64,000 nt of DNA, taken from assembly GCF_019711495.1 (NCBI RefSeq), contig NZ_JAIGNM010000002.1, positions 62,001 to 126,000 of the forward strand, written 5' to 3'. This DNA comes from Qipengyuania xiamenensis (GTDB lineage: Bacteria > Pseudomonadota > Alphaproteobacteria > Sphingomonadales > Sphingomonadaceae). Every line of letters starts with the position of its first letter. The stretch's first letter is position 1. Shown in pieces: positions 8,470-17,007 of the stretch. The translations under genes were made by a program, and so were the position numbers. Below the pieces are notes generated by a model. It saw nothing but the letters and a program-made list of their open reading frames with translations. It was not told the DNA's origin and did not search any database.

Positions 8470-9963
8470 TCACCCCATGGTCGGGATGACGAAGGCGTTC
8501 GATCCGTCGCCGCCGCCGTCGGGCCAGCGTTGGGTGACCTTCTTGGCCTTGGTCCAGAACTTGAGGCCTTCCATGCCGTACTGGTCGATGTCGCCGAAGC
8601 CCGAGCGCTTCCAGCCGCCGAAGCTGTGATAGCTGACCGGCACCGGGATCGGCACGTTGATGCCGACCATGCCGACATTCACGCGGGATGCGAATTCGCG
8701 CGCCGCGTGGCCGTTACGGGTGAAGATGGCGACGCCATTGCCGTACTGGTGCTCGCTCGGGAGGCGGACAGCGTCCTCGAAATCCTTGGCGCGCACGATC
8801 TGGAGGACGGGGCCGAAGATTTCTTCCTTGTAGCTTTCCATGTCGGTGGTCACGCGGTCGAGCAGCGTCGGGCCGACGAAGAAGCCGTCCTCGTGGCCCT
8901 GCAGGCTGAACCCGCGGCCGTCGATGACGACTTCGGCGCCTTCCTTCTCGGCCGTGTCGATCCAGCCTTCGACGCGTGCCTTGTGCTCGGGCGTGACTAC
9001 GGGACCGTAATGCGCGTCGGGATCGTTCGAGACGCCAACGCGAAGAGCGTTGATCGCGGGGATCAGCTTTTCGCGCAGCTTGTCTGCCGTGTCCTCGCCG
9101 ACGGGGACCACCACGGGCAGCGCCATGCAGCGCTCACCAGCCGAACCGAAAGCGGCACCGGCAAGGTCGTTGACGACCTGGTCGAGATCGGCGTCGGGCA
9201 TCACGATGCCGTGGTTCTTCGCGCCGCCGAATGCCTGCACGCGCTTGGCGTTCGCAGAGCCGCGCGAGTAGATGTACTGCGCGATGTCGGAGGAGCCGAC
9301 GAAGCTGATCGCCGGGATATCGGGATGGTCGAGGATGGCATCGACCATTTCCTTGTCGCCGTGGACGACCTGCAGGAGGCCTTCGGGGGCGCCCGCTTCG
9401 AGGAACAATCCGGCGAGACGTACCGGAACGCTCGGGTCGCGCTCGGAAGGCTTGAGGATGAAGGCGTTGCCCGCCGCAATCGCCATGCCGAACATCCACA
9501 TCGGGATCATGGCGGGGAAGTTGAAAGGGGTGATGCCCGCACCGATGCCGAGCGGCTGGCGCATCGAATAGACGTCGATACCGGGCCCCGCTCCTTGCGT
9601 GTACTCGCCCTTCAGCGCCTGCGGGATGCCGCAGGCGAACTCGATCACTTCGAGACCGCGCTGCACGTCGCCATGCGCATCGTCGACGACCTTGCCGTGC
9701 TCGCTCGACAGCAGCTCTGCGAGCTCCTGCTTGTTCGCCTCGACCAGTTCCTTGAACTTGAACATCACGCGAGCGCGGCGTTGCGGGTTGGTCGCCGCCC
9801 ATTCGGGCTGGACTTTCTTGGCCGCATCGACCGCCTTCTGAAGCAGGGCGGCATCGCCCAGTGCGACTTCGGCCTGGACCTCGCCGGTCGAGGGGTTCCA
9901 GATCTGGTGCTTGCGGGTGGGGGCCGGGCTTTCGCCGACGATGAAATGGTCAACCTGACGCAT
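8470..9963 (-). CDS. mmsA: Methylmalonate-semialdehyde dehydrogenase (CoA-acylating)
   Basis: 497 aa ALDH-superfamily enzyme converting methylmalonate semialdehyde to propionyl-CoA, the last step of the valine branch encoded downstream. Signatures: ITPFNFPAMIPMWMFGMAIA near residue 145, KPSERDPS, FVGSSDIAQYIYSRG, and the catalytic cysteine in GSAGERCMALPVVV near residue 285. The ATG at 9963 is preferred: a GAGAGGA ribosome binding site lies 7 nt upstream, whereas an upstream in-frame TTG at 10020 lacks one. The ribosome binding site falls in a long hairpin (see separate entry), so translation may be controlled. Confidence 0.95.
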   Translation of the reverse strand: MRQVDHFIVGESPAPTRKHQIWNPSTGEVQAEVALGDAALLQKAVDAAKKVQPEWAATNPQRRARVMFKFKELVEANKQELAELLSSEHGKVVDDAHGDVQRGLEVIEFACGIPQALKGEYTQGAGPGIDVYSMRQPLGIGAGITPFNFPAMIPMWMFGMAIAAGNAFILKPSERDPSVPVRLAGLFLEAGAPEGLLQVVHGDKEMVDAILDHPDIPAISFVGSSDIAQYIYSRGSANAKRVQAFGGAKNHGIVMPDADLDQVVNDLAGAAFGSAGERCMALPVVVPVGEDTADKLREKLIPAINALRVGVSNDPDAHYGPVVTPEHKARVEGWIDTAEKEGAEVVIDGRGFSLQGHEDGFFVGPTLLDRVTTDMESYKEEIFGPVLQIVRAKDFEDAVRLPSEHQYGNGVAIFTRNGHAAREFASRVNVGMVGINVPIPVPVSYHSFGGWKRSGFGDIDQYGMEGLKFWTKAKKVTQRWPDGGGDGSNAFVIPTMG

Positions 9964-9971
9964 GGGAGAAT

Positions 9972-10009
9972 CCTCTCTTTCCTTGCCAACGGCCTTGGCA
10001 AGCGAGAGG
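9972..10009 (-). promoter_or_regulatory. mmsA leader hairpin covering the ribosome binding site
   Basis: On the mmsA mRNA, CCTCTC pairs with the GAGAGG of the Shine-Dalgarno, enclosing a second perfect stem CTTGCCAA-N5-TTGGCAAG (9982-10002). The two stems are separated by a small 4/1 nt internal loop. Folding would hide the mmsA ribosome binding site. The pairing is seen directly; a regulatory role is inferred. Confidence 0.5.
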
Positions 10010-10022
10010 TCCGAAATCAACC

Positions 10023-10038
10023 GGTTTCAGATGAAACC
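10023..10038. promoter_or_regulatory. Inverted repeat upstream of mmsA, candidate operator
   Basis: GGTTTCA-N2-TGAAACC, a perfect 7-bp inverted repeat with a 2-nt centre, 60-75 bp upstream of the mmsA ATG and just past the DUF819 gene stop. Size and symmetry fit a dimeric repressor site. No regulator gene for it is visible nearby. Confidence 0.4.
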
Positions 10039-10052
10039 TTTGCGTGAGAAGG

Positions 10053-11267
10053 CTAGCCGACCGCGGCCATCATCTGCGCGCACAGGATCGCTCCATAAGT
10101 GCCGAGCGCGTAGCCGAGCACTGCCAGCAGCACGCCGACCGGCGCCAGCGCGGGATGGAATGCGCCTGCCACCACCGGTGCGGATGCCGCGCCGCCGACA
10201 TTGGCCTTGCTGCCCACCGCCACGAAGAAGAACGGTGCCTTGATGATCTTCGCGACCACCAGCAGCAGGACGATGTGGAACAGCATCCAGATCGCGCCGA
10301 TCGCCATGAATGCGGGCGCGTCCATGATCTTGGTCACGTCCATCCGCGTGCCGATGATCGCGACCAGCAGGAAGATGAAGAGCACGCCGAATTTGCTCGC
10401 GCCGATGCCTTCCAGTTCGCGGGCGCGGGTGAAGCTGGCGAGAAGGCCTGCGGTGGTGGAGACCACGACGACCCAGAAGAAGCTGCTCGCGAGCGTGGCG
10501 TCCTCACCCTGCAGTTCGGCGAAGAAGTTGCCCAGCCATCCGCCAAGCAGGTGCGACAGGCCAACGACCGCAAAGGCGGCGCCGAACAGCAGGACGTAGT
10601 CGTTTGCCTTGGCCACACGCTCGATGCTGTCCGAATAGTCCTGCATCGTGTCCTGCAGCTTGGTGATCGAGGAACTGTCCGCGCCGAGCCACTTGTCGAC
10701 CCGCTCATGCGCGCCTGCGCCGTAAAGCAGGAAGATCATCCAGATCTCGGCCACGATGATGTCGACCGCGAGCAGGGCAGCGAAGCCTTCGAGCGGATAG
10801 CCATAGACTTCGAGCATCGCCGTCTGGTTCGCGCCGCCGCCGATCCAGCTTCCTGCCAGCGTCGCCAGCCCGCGCCAAGCGGCGGTGTCGCCCGAGCCGA
10901 TTACCGTGGGGTCGAACTGCGCGACGATCCACAGCGCGAGCGGTCCGCCGAGGATGATCCCGACCGTCGCGGTCAGGAACATGATGATCGCCTTGTTGCC
11001 GAGGCCGAGGATGCCCTTGATGTCGATGCTCAGCGTCATCAGGAACAGCGCAGCGGGAAGGAAATAGTCCTTGGCGATCGGCCACAGCTGGCTTTCGCTC
11101 GTGTCGATCAGCCCGGTGGTAACGAACAGCGAGGGCACGAGATAGCAGACCAGGATGATCGGCACGAAGACGTAGAACTTCTTCCACGCAGGCCGGTCGC
11201 GCGTCGCGAATACGAAGGCCAGAAGTGCGGCCAGAAGCCCGAGAATAATGCGATCGTCGCTGATCAT
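10053..11267 (-). CDS. DUF819 family integral membrane protein
   Basis: 404 aa, about ten hydrophobic segments. The family feel is given by DYFLPAALFLMTLSIDIKGI near residue 68, the ATLAGSWIGGGANQTAMLEV loop near residue 135, and the closing AFHPALAPVGVLLAVLGYALG. DUF819 (YjcL-like) proteins look like ion/organic-acid transporters, but no substrate is established. It ends 89 bp upstream of mmsA on the same strand and diverges from the methylsuccinyl-CoA dehydrogenase gene. The neighbours suggest, without proof, a link to short-chain organic acid metabolism. Confidence 0.85.
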   Translation of the reverse strand: MISDDRIILGLLAALLAFVFATRDRPAWKKFYVFVPIILVCYLVPSLFVTTGLIDTSESQLWPIAKDYFLPAALFLMTLSIDIKGILGLGNKAIIMFLTATVGIILGGPLALWIVAQFDPTVIGSGDTAAWRGLATLAGSWIGGGANQTAMLEVYGYPLEGFAALLAVDIIVAEIWMIFLLYGAGAHERVDKWLGADSSSITKLQDTMQDYSDSIERVAKANDYVLLFGAAFAVVGLSHLLGGWLGNFFAELQGEDATLASSFFWVVVVSTTAGLLASFTRARELEGIGASKFGVLFIFLLVAIIGTRMDVTKIMDAPAFMAIGAIWMLFHIVLLLVVAKIIKAPFFFVAVGSKANVGGAASAPVVAGAFHPALAPVGVLLAVLGYALGTYGAILCAQMMAAVG

Positions 11268-11396
11268 GATGTGTGCGTCCCGCTCCCAATCGGATGTTTG
11301 CGGGCCTGCCTAGCGGCTTGCGGCAAGAAAAACCATGTTGACCCGCAATCGCGCCTTCCCCAGCACGAAAGCGGGTACTGAGGAGACGGTGAAGAC

Positions 11397-13046
11397 ATGG
11401 GCGATTGGATCGAACTTGCGCGTGATGCATGCGGCGAAGCGCAAGCCTATCTCGAAGCGGTCCGTGTGGAAACCGCGGGGCTCGTTGCCCCCGACGGCAA
11501 GCCGCAGACGGACCTTGTCGAGCAGCACCAGCGTCGGCTTCACGGATTTGCGTGGATCGGCACGAGTGTCGCTGCGCTCGAGGCGGTTACAGACTGGGCA
11601 GCGCGTTCGCAGCGGGCAGGGCGGTTCGGCGAGGTCGAGGAACTCGTCCTGATGATCGGCTTCGGTGAATACCTCCACCAGCTGACTTCGGCGCTCGCGA
11701 TGAGCCAGAATGAATATGTCCGCCCGTCCGAACTCCTGGTGGATGAGGCGGCGCAAAAGCTCGCGCAATCCGAGGCTGCGAAGCCCTTCCTCGAGAATGG
11801 CAATACGGCATCGAACCGTGCGCGGCTTGCCGCATTGCTCGCCGAAGGAGCGCGCCCCGACGAGGCGTTCGACGACGAGACGCTCGACATGATCCGCGAG
11901 CAGTTCCGCGCTTTCACCACCGATCGCATCGCGCCCAAGGCGCACGAATGGCACCTCGCGGACGAACTCATTCCGATTGAAGTGGTCGATGAGATGGCCG
12001 AGCTGGGCGTCTTCGGCGTCTGCATCGCCGAGGAATATGGCGGCCTCGGTCTCGGCAAGACCGCAATGTGCCTTGTGTCCGAAGAGCTCTCGCGCGGCTG
12101 GATCTGTGCAGGCTCTCTCGGCACGCGCTCCGAAATCGCGGGCGAGCTGATCGGCGAGAACGGTACGCCCGAGCAAAAGGCGAAATACCTGCCTAAACTG
12201 GCCGACGGCTCGATCCTGCCGACAGCTGTCTTCACCGAGCCGGATACGGGTTCCGATCTCGCCTCCGTGCGCACCCGCGCTAGGAAGCAGGACGATGGCA
12301 GCTGGACCATTGACGGCGCGAAAACGTGGATCACCCACGCGGCGCGCGCAGACCTGATGACGGTCCTTTGCCGCTCGGACCCGGAGAGCCCCGGCTATTC
12401 CGGCCTGTCGATGTTCCTCGCCGAGAAAACCCGCGGCACCGATGCCGCCCCGTTCCCGGATGACGGCATCGACGGCAGCGAAATCGAGGTGCTCGGTTAT
12501 CGCGGGATGAAGGAATATGCGCTCGGCTTCGATGGTTTCGCAGTTGCTGCGGACGGCCTGCTCGGCGGAGCTGAAGGACAGGGGTTCAAGCAATTGATGC
12601 GTACCTTCGAAGGCGCACGCATCCAGACCGCTGCCCGCGCGATCGGGGTGGCGTGGAATGCTTTCGATCTCGGCCTTTCCTATGCGCTGGAACGCAAGCA
12701 GTTCGGCAAGCCCCTGCTCGCATTCCCGCGTGTCGCGGACAAACTGTCGCTCATGGCGACCGAGACCGTCATGGCTCGCGAACTCACCTATTCGGCGGCG
12801 CGTCACAAGGACAAGGGCGAGCGCTGTGATATCGAGGCAGGAATGGCGAAGCTGCTGGCTGCGCGCGTGGCTTGGAGTAATGCCGACAATGCGCTGCAGA
12901 TCCACGGCGGCAACGGCTACGCGCTCGAATACCAGATCAGCCGGGTGCTGTGCGACGCGCGTATCCTCAACATTTTCGAAGGTGCTGGCGAAATCCAGGC
13001 GCAGGTCATCGGCCGCGGCATGCTTGCGGGACAAGCGCGCCATTGA
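11397..13046 (+). CDS. mcd: Acyl-CoA dehydrogenase, probably (2S)-methylsuccinyl-CoA dehydrogenase
   Basis: 549 aa: an ordinary ~390-residue acyl-CoA dehydrogenase domain (from about residue 160) preceded by a helical N-terminal extension of ~150 residues. That extension ([34 protein letters not shown]) and the domain motifs ([51 protein letters not shown]) are what I recall of Mcd from the ethylmalonyl-CoA pathway, which oxidises methylsuccinyl-CoA to mesaconyl-CoA. Ordinary acyl-CoA dehydrogenases lack the extension. The ATG follows GAGGAGACGG. No ccr, ecm, meaC or mcl is in the window, so pathway presence is inferred from this gene alone. Confidence 0.78.
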   Translation: MGDWIELARDACGEAQAYLEAVRVETAGLVAPDGKPQTDLVEQHQRRLHGFAWIGTSVAALEAVTDWAARSQRAGRFGEVEELVLMIGFGEYLHQLTSALAMSQNEYVRPSELLVDEAAQKLAQSEAAKPFLENGNTASNRARLAALLAEGARPDEAFDDETLDMIREQFRAFTTDRIAPKAHEWHLADELIPIEVVDEMAELGVFGVCIAEEYGGLGLGKTAMCLVSEELSRGWICAGSLGTRSEIAGELIGENGTPEQKAKYLPKLADGSILPTAVFTEPDTGSDLASVRTRARKQDDGSWTIDGAKTWITHAARADLMTVLCRSDPESPGYSGLSMFLAEKTRGTDAAPFPDDGIDGSEIEVLGYRGMKEYALGFDGFAVAADGLLGGAEGQGFKQLMRTFEGARIQTAARAIGVAWNAFDLGLSYALERKQFGKPLLAFPRVADKLSLMATETVMARELTYSAARHKDKGERCDIEAGMAKLLAARVAWSNADNALQIHGGNGYALEYQISRVLCDARILNIFEGAGEIQAQVIGRGMLAGQARH

Positions 13047-13082
13047 CCGTCGGTTGGCGAGGCGGCAAATGGCCTCGCGATC

Positions 13083-13156
13083 GCGGGTGTAGCTCAATGG
13101 TAGAGCAGCAGCTTCCCAAGCTGACGACGAGGGTTCGATTCCCTTCACCCGCTCCA
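13083..13156 (+). tRNA. tRNA-Gly (anticodon CCC)
   Basis: A full cloverleaf of 74 nt including encoded CCA: acceptor GCGGGTG/CACCCGC, D stem GCTC/GAGC, anticodon loop TTCCCAA with CCC at 13115-13117 (reads GGG), T arm GAGGG-TTCGATT-CCCTT, discriminator T. Base pair 27-43 is a G-A mismatch; all else pairs. It starts 36 bp after the mcd stop; a GCGAGGC/GCCTCGC stem-loop (13057-13078) without a T-run lies between them. Confidence 0.95.
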
Positions 13157-13238
13157 GCGCTTCCCGACCCGCCCGCGATTTGAACGCTGCTGCGCTTTGC
13201 GCTACCCGAAAGCCGCATCTGCGAAGAGGGAATCAGCG

Positions 13239-13487
13239 ATGAGCATCTTTACCGATCACCCGCATTCGGTGGGCGAGAGCTATTTCGAGCATCTCGTGAC
13301 TGCGGGCAGTTTCGGCGTCAGCCTGATTGCCGCCGGCTTTGCCTGCCTCGTGCACGGCATCTTTCCCTTTTGGTGCAAGACCACCGGAAGCCGCGCGGTG
13401 CGCCAGCTGGCCGACCGCATGATCCACGGGCGCGAGCGTTACGACGGGAATGCGCCCAAGGGCGAACAGATCGACTGGTGTATCTGA
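13239..13487 (+). CDS. DUF6356-like small protein
   Basis: 82 aa. It opens with HPHSVGESYFEHLVTAGSFG, which fits a small conserved alphaproteobacterial family I recall as DUF6356. A single hydrophobic segment follows (about residues 28-48, ending HGIFPFW), and then a cytoplasmic-type tail rich in Arg/His. It may be a small inner-membrane protein; function unknown. The ATG is chosen because GAAGAGGG lies about 8 nt upstream and the conserved region begins there. It is 83 bp downstream of the tRNA-Gly and convergent with the SDR gene. Confidence 0.7.
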   Translation: MSIFTDHPHSVGESYFEHLVTAGSFGVSLIAAGFACLVHGIFPFWCKTTGSRAVRQLADRMIHGRERYDGNAPKGEQIDWCI

Positions 13488-13512
13488 AGATCGGCCAGGC
13501 GAAGCCGCCGGG

Positions 13513-14307
13513 TTACTTGGGCGGCATCCTGATCGCGCCGTCGAGCCGGAACTGGTGCGCATTGATATAGGAATTGCGCGCAATCTCGCAGATCAGCGAG
13601 GCGAATTCTTCGGGTTCGCCGAGGCGTTTGGGGAAGGGCACGCTGGCATTGAGCTGGTCCCACATTTGCGGATTGCGGTCCTTCATCCCCAGCATCAGCG
13701 GCGTTGCGAAGATTCCGGGCATGACCGAATTCACACGGATGCCGAGGTCCATGAGATCGCGCGCCATCGGTAGTACGAGGCCATTCACGCCTGCCTTGCA
13801 GCTGCCATAGATGACCTGCCCGATCTGGCCGTCCTGCGCCGCGACGCTGGCGGTCAGGGTGATACAGCCGCGTTCGCCGTCATCGTTGAGCGGCTCGATG
13901 TTCGCCATGCCGAGAGCGGAGTGGCTGGCGATCCGATATGAGGAGACAAGGATGCCTTCCGCGCCATAGGCATAATCCTCGGTGGAAAGGCGCTTGTAGC
14001 CGCCCTTTTCCTTGTCCCAGCCCAGTGTCTTGCCGCGCCGGCTGGTCATCGCGCAATGGACGGTGACGCGTTCCTGCCCGTGGGCATCGCGGGCGCGGTC
14101 GAAACCTTCGACCACAGATTGCTCATCGGTGATGTCCACCTTGGCGAAAATCCCGCCGATTGCCTCGGCATGGGCGCGACCGCCTTCTTCGTCGATGTCG
14201 AAGATCGTCACCTTTAGCCCGAGATCGGCCAGTGCCTTCGCGCTAGCCTTGCCGAGGCCGCTTGCCCCGCCGGTTACTACCGCTGCCATGCCTTCGGTCA
14301 GTTGCAT
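13513..14307 (-). CDS. SDR family dehydrogenase (3-hydroxyacyl-CoA dehydrogenase-like)
   Basis: 264 aa Rossmann-fold short-chain dehydrogenase. Cofactor motif VTGGASGLGKASAKAL at residues 11-26, with FDIDEEGG after beta-2, where the Asp favours NAD over NADP. The catalytic Tyr and Lys are seen in VIYGSCKAGVN (YxxxK, near residue 169), with the Ser in ITLTASVAA; VNSVMPGIFATPLM follows. The arrangement resembles type-II 3-hydroxyacyl-CoA dehydrogenases (HSD10 group), which would fit the acyl-CoA theme of this region, but the exact substrate cannot be read. It is monocistronic and diverges from the PhoX-like gene. Confidence 0.85.
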   Translation of the reverse strand: MQLTEGMAAVVTGGASGLGKASAKALADLGLKVTIFDIDEEGGRAHAEAIGGIFAKVDITDEQSVVEGFDRARDAHGQERVTVHCAMTSRRGKTLGWDKEKGGYKRLSTEDYAYGAEGILVSSYRIASHSALGMANIEPLNDDGERGCITLTASVAAQDGQIGQVIYGSCKAGVNGLVLPMARDLMDLGIRVNSVMPGIFATPLMLGMKDRNPQMWDQLNASVPFPKRLGEPEEFASLICEIARNSYINAHQFRLDGAIRMPPK

Positions 14308-14384
14308 CTCGTCTCTCCTGTCGTGTCATTTTGCTTCCACATTGCTATCGCATGAGGCAGGCTGACACGCCAAGGAGTTAAGTG

Positions 14385-15710
14385 ATGACCGCCGACCTGC
14401 ATCGACGCCAGTTCCTGTCCGCAACGGCCAGCGCATTTGCCGCGCTGTCGCTGTCGGGCTGCCAGACGCGGGTTGGTTCAACGCCGCTGCCGTTTACAGG
14501 CTATGGCGAGCTCGTGCCGGATCCCAATGGCATGCTCAACCTGCCCGAGGGCTTCTCCTATCGCCTGATTTCGGCGTTCGGCCACGAGATGGACGATGGC
14601 GAACCGGTACCCGACGCGGCCGACGGCATGGGCTGCATCCCGCTGTCGCGCAGGGAAATTGCCCTCGTGCGCAATCACGAGCTGATGCCCGGCGCCGGCG
14701 GATCGGAATTCCTCGAAACCGGTTTCGACAAGGTCGGCGGCCAGGCCGTCCTGCCGGGCGGGACCACCACGATCGTGCTCGATGCGAAAACGCTGCGCAA
14801 GAAGCGCGAATACCGCTCGCTCGCCGGGACCATGCGCAATTGTGCAGGCGGCGTGACGCCGTGGGGCAGCTGGCTGACCTGCGAGGAATTCGTCACGACC
14901 GACGACCAGATCGCGCCCGACAAGCTGGCCAAGCATCATGGCTGGATTTTCGAAGTGCCCGCCGATGCCGGAAAGCAGATCAACCCCGAACCGCTGAAGG
15001 CCATGGGCCGCTTCAATCACGAGGCTGCATGCGTCGATCCGGAAACAGGCCTCATTTACCTGACCGAGGACCGTACGGACTCCGCGCTCTATCGCTTCGT
15101 GCCCAAGGTGCCGGGCGACCTCGCGCAGGGCGGCGAGTTGCAGGCGATGCGGATTGCCGGCCTGTCGGACACCCGCAACTGGGCCGAAGCCGCCATGCCG
15201 GTCGGCACGCGCTATTCGGTCGACTGGATAACGCTCGACAATGTCGAGGCTCCGCTGGACGATTTGCGCACGCGCGCAGCAGCTCAGGGTGCCGCTATCA
15301 TCGCCCGCGGCGAGGGCATCCACATGGGGCTGGACGAACTCTTTATCTGCTCGACCAGCGGCGGGGCGATGAAGCTTGGCCAGATCTTCAAGCTCGTCCC
15401 CGGTCGCAACCGCAAACCGGACGAGGTCGAACTGTTCTTCGAGAGCGAAAGCAAGGAGCAGTTCAATTACGGCGACAATCTCGTGGTCGCGCCGAACGGG
15501 CACCTGATCGTGTGCGAGGACCAGTATACCGAGATTGTCGACAACCGCCTGATCCTGATCACACCGAAGGGCGAACCGCATGTCTTCGGGCGCCTGACGA
15601 TGCAGACCGAACTGGCGGGCGGCTGCTTCTCGCCCGATGGGAAGTGGTTCTTCGTCAACGCCTATTCGCCGACGCGGACCTTCGCGATCACCGGTCCCTG
15701 GTACGGCTGA
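14385..15710 (+). CDS. PhoX/DUF839-type phosphatase, Tat-exported lipoprotein
   Basis: 441 aa. The N-terminus has a twin-arginine motif (HRRQFLSATASAF) followed by a hydrophobic stretch and a lipobox LSGC near residue 26, so it should be folded before export and lipid-anchored. The body matches PhoX-like phosphatases: LALVRNHELMPGAGG-type metal-binding region near residue 90, NCAGGVTPWGSWLTCEEF near residue 153, GRFNHEAACVDPETGLIYLT near residue 210, and IVCEDQY near residue 376. PhoX enzymes are Ca/Fe phosphomonoesterases; activity is inferred from family. AAGGAG lies 7 nt before the ATG; a GTG one codon earlier is too close to it. Confidence 0.85.
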   Translation: MTADLHRRQFLSATASAFAALSLSGCQTRVGSTPLPFTGYGELVPDPNGMLNLPEGFSYRLISAFGHEMDDGEPVPDAADGMGCIPLSRREIALVRNHELMPGAGGSEFLETGFDKVGGQAVLPGGTTTIVLDAKTLRKKREYRSLAGTMRNCAGGVTPWGSWLTCEEFVTTDDQIAPDKLAKHHGWIFEVPADAGKQINPEPLKAMGRFNHEAACVDPETGLIYLTEDRTDSALYRFVPKVPGDLAQGGELQAMRIAGLSDTRNWAEAAMPVGTRYSVDWITLDNVEAPLDDLRTRAAAQGAAIIARGEGIHMGLDELFICSTSGGAMKLGQIFKLVPGRNRKPDEVELFFESESKEQFNYGDNLVVAPNGHLIVCEDQYTEIVDNRLILITPKGEPHVFGRLTMQTELAGGCFSPDGKWFFVNAYSPTRTFAITGPWYG

Positions 15711-15711
15711 C

Positions 15712-15730
15712 GCGATTGATAATTAATCGC
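15712..15730. promoter_or_regulatory. Inverted repeat 1 upstream of dps
   Basis: GCGATT-N7-AATCGC directly after the PhoX-like gene stop. The AT-rich centre also gives TGATAAT at 15717-15723, matching one half of a classical Fur box, with a weaker second half. No T-run follows, so it is not a convincing terminator. Pairs with the second repeat 43 bp on. Confidence 0.4.
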
Positions 15731-15754
15731 AATAAACGAATGAGGTGTGCTGGT

Positions 15755-15773
15755 TGATCGATTGAAGCGATCA
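15755..15773. promoter_or_regulatory. Inverted repeat 2 upstream of dps
   Basis: TGATCG-N7-CGATCA, same N7 geometry as the repeat centred 43 bp upstream, and about 80 bp before the dps ATG. The ATCG-N7-CGAT core has the layout of an OxyR-type half operator (tetranucleotide arms, 7-nt spacer). Oxidative or iron control of dps is usual, but the regulator is inferred. Confidence 0.4.
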
Positions 15774-15853
15774 CTGCACTCGAAACCCTTCGCGAAACTC
15801 TAGCGTCTCTCCGCCGTTGGTAGAGTGAACGAATTCAAGAAGGGAAATCTACA

Positions 15854-16315
15854 ATGGCCGAACTCGGCAACAATGCGAAATCTGGTCTCGTTACGGCGCT
15901 TAACGGTGCATTGGCGGACACGATGGCGCTCTATTTCAAGACCAAGAACTTTCACTGGCATGTCGCAGGGCCGCGCTTTCGCGACCTCCACCTCCTGTTC
16001 GACGAGCAGGCGGCAGAGCTGATCGGTACGGTCGATGCGATTGGTGAGCGGGTCCGCAAGAATGACGAGTACACCCTTACCTCGATCGGGACCATCCAGG
16101 CCGAGACAAGCATCAAGGACCAGGACGACGTCACCATCACTGCCGATGCGATGGTTGCCGAACTGCGCGACGACAACAAGAAGCTTCACGACCGTCTCGG
16201 GTCGGTAAAGGAAGAAGCCGAAGCAGTGGGCGACAACGCCACCAGCGGCATCGTCGACGACTGGATCGACCAGTGCGAAGAGCGCATCTGGTTCCTCAAC
16301 CAGACCAGCAAGTAA
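15854..16315 (+). CDS. dps: Dps family DNA-binding ferroxidase
   Basis: 153 aa ferritin-like protein that oxidises and stores iron with peroxide and protects DNA in starvation or oxidative stress. The ferroxidase ligands are visible: KNFHWHVAGPRF near residue 35 (His from one subunit) and DLHLLFDEQAAEL near residue 47 (Asp and Glu of the partner). The C-terminus ends WFLNQTSK with no long Lys-rich tail, so DNA binding may be weak or use the N-terminus. GAAGGGAAA precedes the ATG. Two N7 inverted repeats lie upstream and a strong terminator (16337-16368) follows, so it is a single-gene unit. Confidence 0.94.
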   Translation: MAELGNNAKSGLVTALNGALADTMALYFKTKNFHWHVAGPRFRDLHLLFDEQAAELIGTVDAIGERVRKNDEYTLTSIGTIQAETSIKDQDDVTITADAMVAELRDDNKKLHDRLGSVKEEAEAVGDNATSGIVDDWIDQCEERIWFLNQTSK

Positions 16316-16336
16316 TTCGCGAGAATAGCAATGCAG

Positions 16337-16368
16337 ACCCGCCGGGACCCTTAAACCCCGGCGGGTTT
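16337..16368 (+). terminator. Intrinsic terminator of dps
   Basis: A 10-bp perfect GC-rich stem ACCCGCCGGG/CCCGGCGGGT with a 10-nt loop, followed by TTTC. It ends 19 bp before the next gene's ATG. Confidence 0.85.
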
Positions 16369-16386
16369 CGTGTATCTGGAGTGGCC

Positions 16387-17007
16387 ATGGCAGAAGCAAC
16401 GATCATCGAGAACGCGACCGACGGCGATATTGCCGACTGGCTCGCGCAGCGGCTTGGCGAAGCATTCGCGGCAACCGAGGGGCCGGTGACCATCACCGTG
16501 CCGGGTGGCTCGACCCCGTTCCCGATCATCGAGCAGCTTTTGAAACGCGATCTCGACTGGTCACGGCTGGTGGTGTGGCCGGGTGACGACCGCATCGTGC
16601 CCGAGGATCACGAGGCATCGAACACAGGCAAGCTGCGCAAGCTGTTCGAACCGGCAGGCGCCGAAGTCGTCACGCTCACCATCATGGAGCAGGTCCCGCA
16701 CTTCGACCTCGCATGGCTCGGCATGGGGGCCGACGGACACATCGCCTCGCTCTTCCCCAATACCGATCCGAAGCTCGACGAACCGCGCAGCATCCTGCGT
16801 CTCACGCCCGATCCGCTGCCGCCAGAAGCGCCGTTCGACCGCATCAGCCTGACGCTGCCTTCGCTCCTCGCGAGCGACCGGATCCTCTTCGTGATCCGCG
16901 GTACGGACAAGCGGACCGTGTTCGACCAAGCCCTTGCGGGTAAAAGCGATTTGCCGGTTGCCCGGCTGCTGGCAGGCGCTAAACAGCCTGTCACATGCTT
17001 CACCTGA
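16387..17007 (+). CDS. pgl: 6-phosphogluconolactonase
   Basis: 206 aa. Hydrolyses 6-phosphogluconolactone in the oxidative pentose phosphate/Entner-Doudoroff route. Signatures: VTVPGGSTPFPIIEQL-type phosphate loop near residue 37 (read as ITVPGGSTPFPII), WPGDDRIVPEDHEASN near residue 64, and LGMGADGHIASLFPNTD near residue 115, the catalytic loop of the family. It is slightly shorter than typical (~230). The ATG follows GGAG; extending upstream would run into the dps terminator. It is not beside zwf/edd here; it overlaps the NUDIX gene by 13 bp. Confidence 0.9.
   Translation: MAEATIIENATDGDIADWLAQRLGEAFAATEGPVTITVPGGSTPFPIIEQLLKRDLDWSRLVVWPGDDRIVPEDHEASNTGKLRKLFEPAGAEVVTLTIMEQVPHFDLAWLGMGADGHIASLFPNTDPKLDEPRSILRLTPDPLPPEAPFDRISLTLPSLLASDRILFVIRGTDKRTVFDQALAGKSDLPVARLLAGAKQPVTCFT

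Noticed and set aside
13057..13078. GCGAGGC/GCCTCGC stem-loop after mcd as a terminator
   Set aside because: No T-run follows; it may be a processing hairpin before the tRNA but is not supported as a terminator.
13083..13487. tRNA-Gly as an integration site
   Set aside because: No integrase, no repeated tRNA 3' end and no change in gene content follow it.
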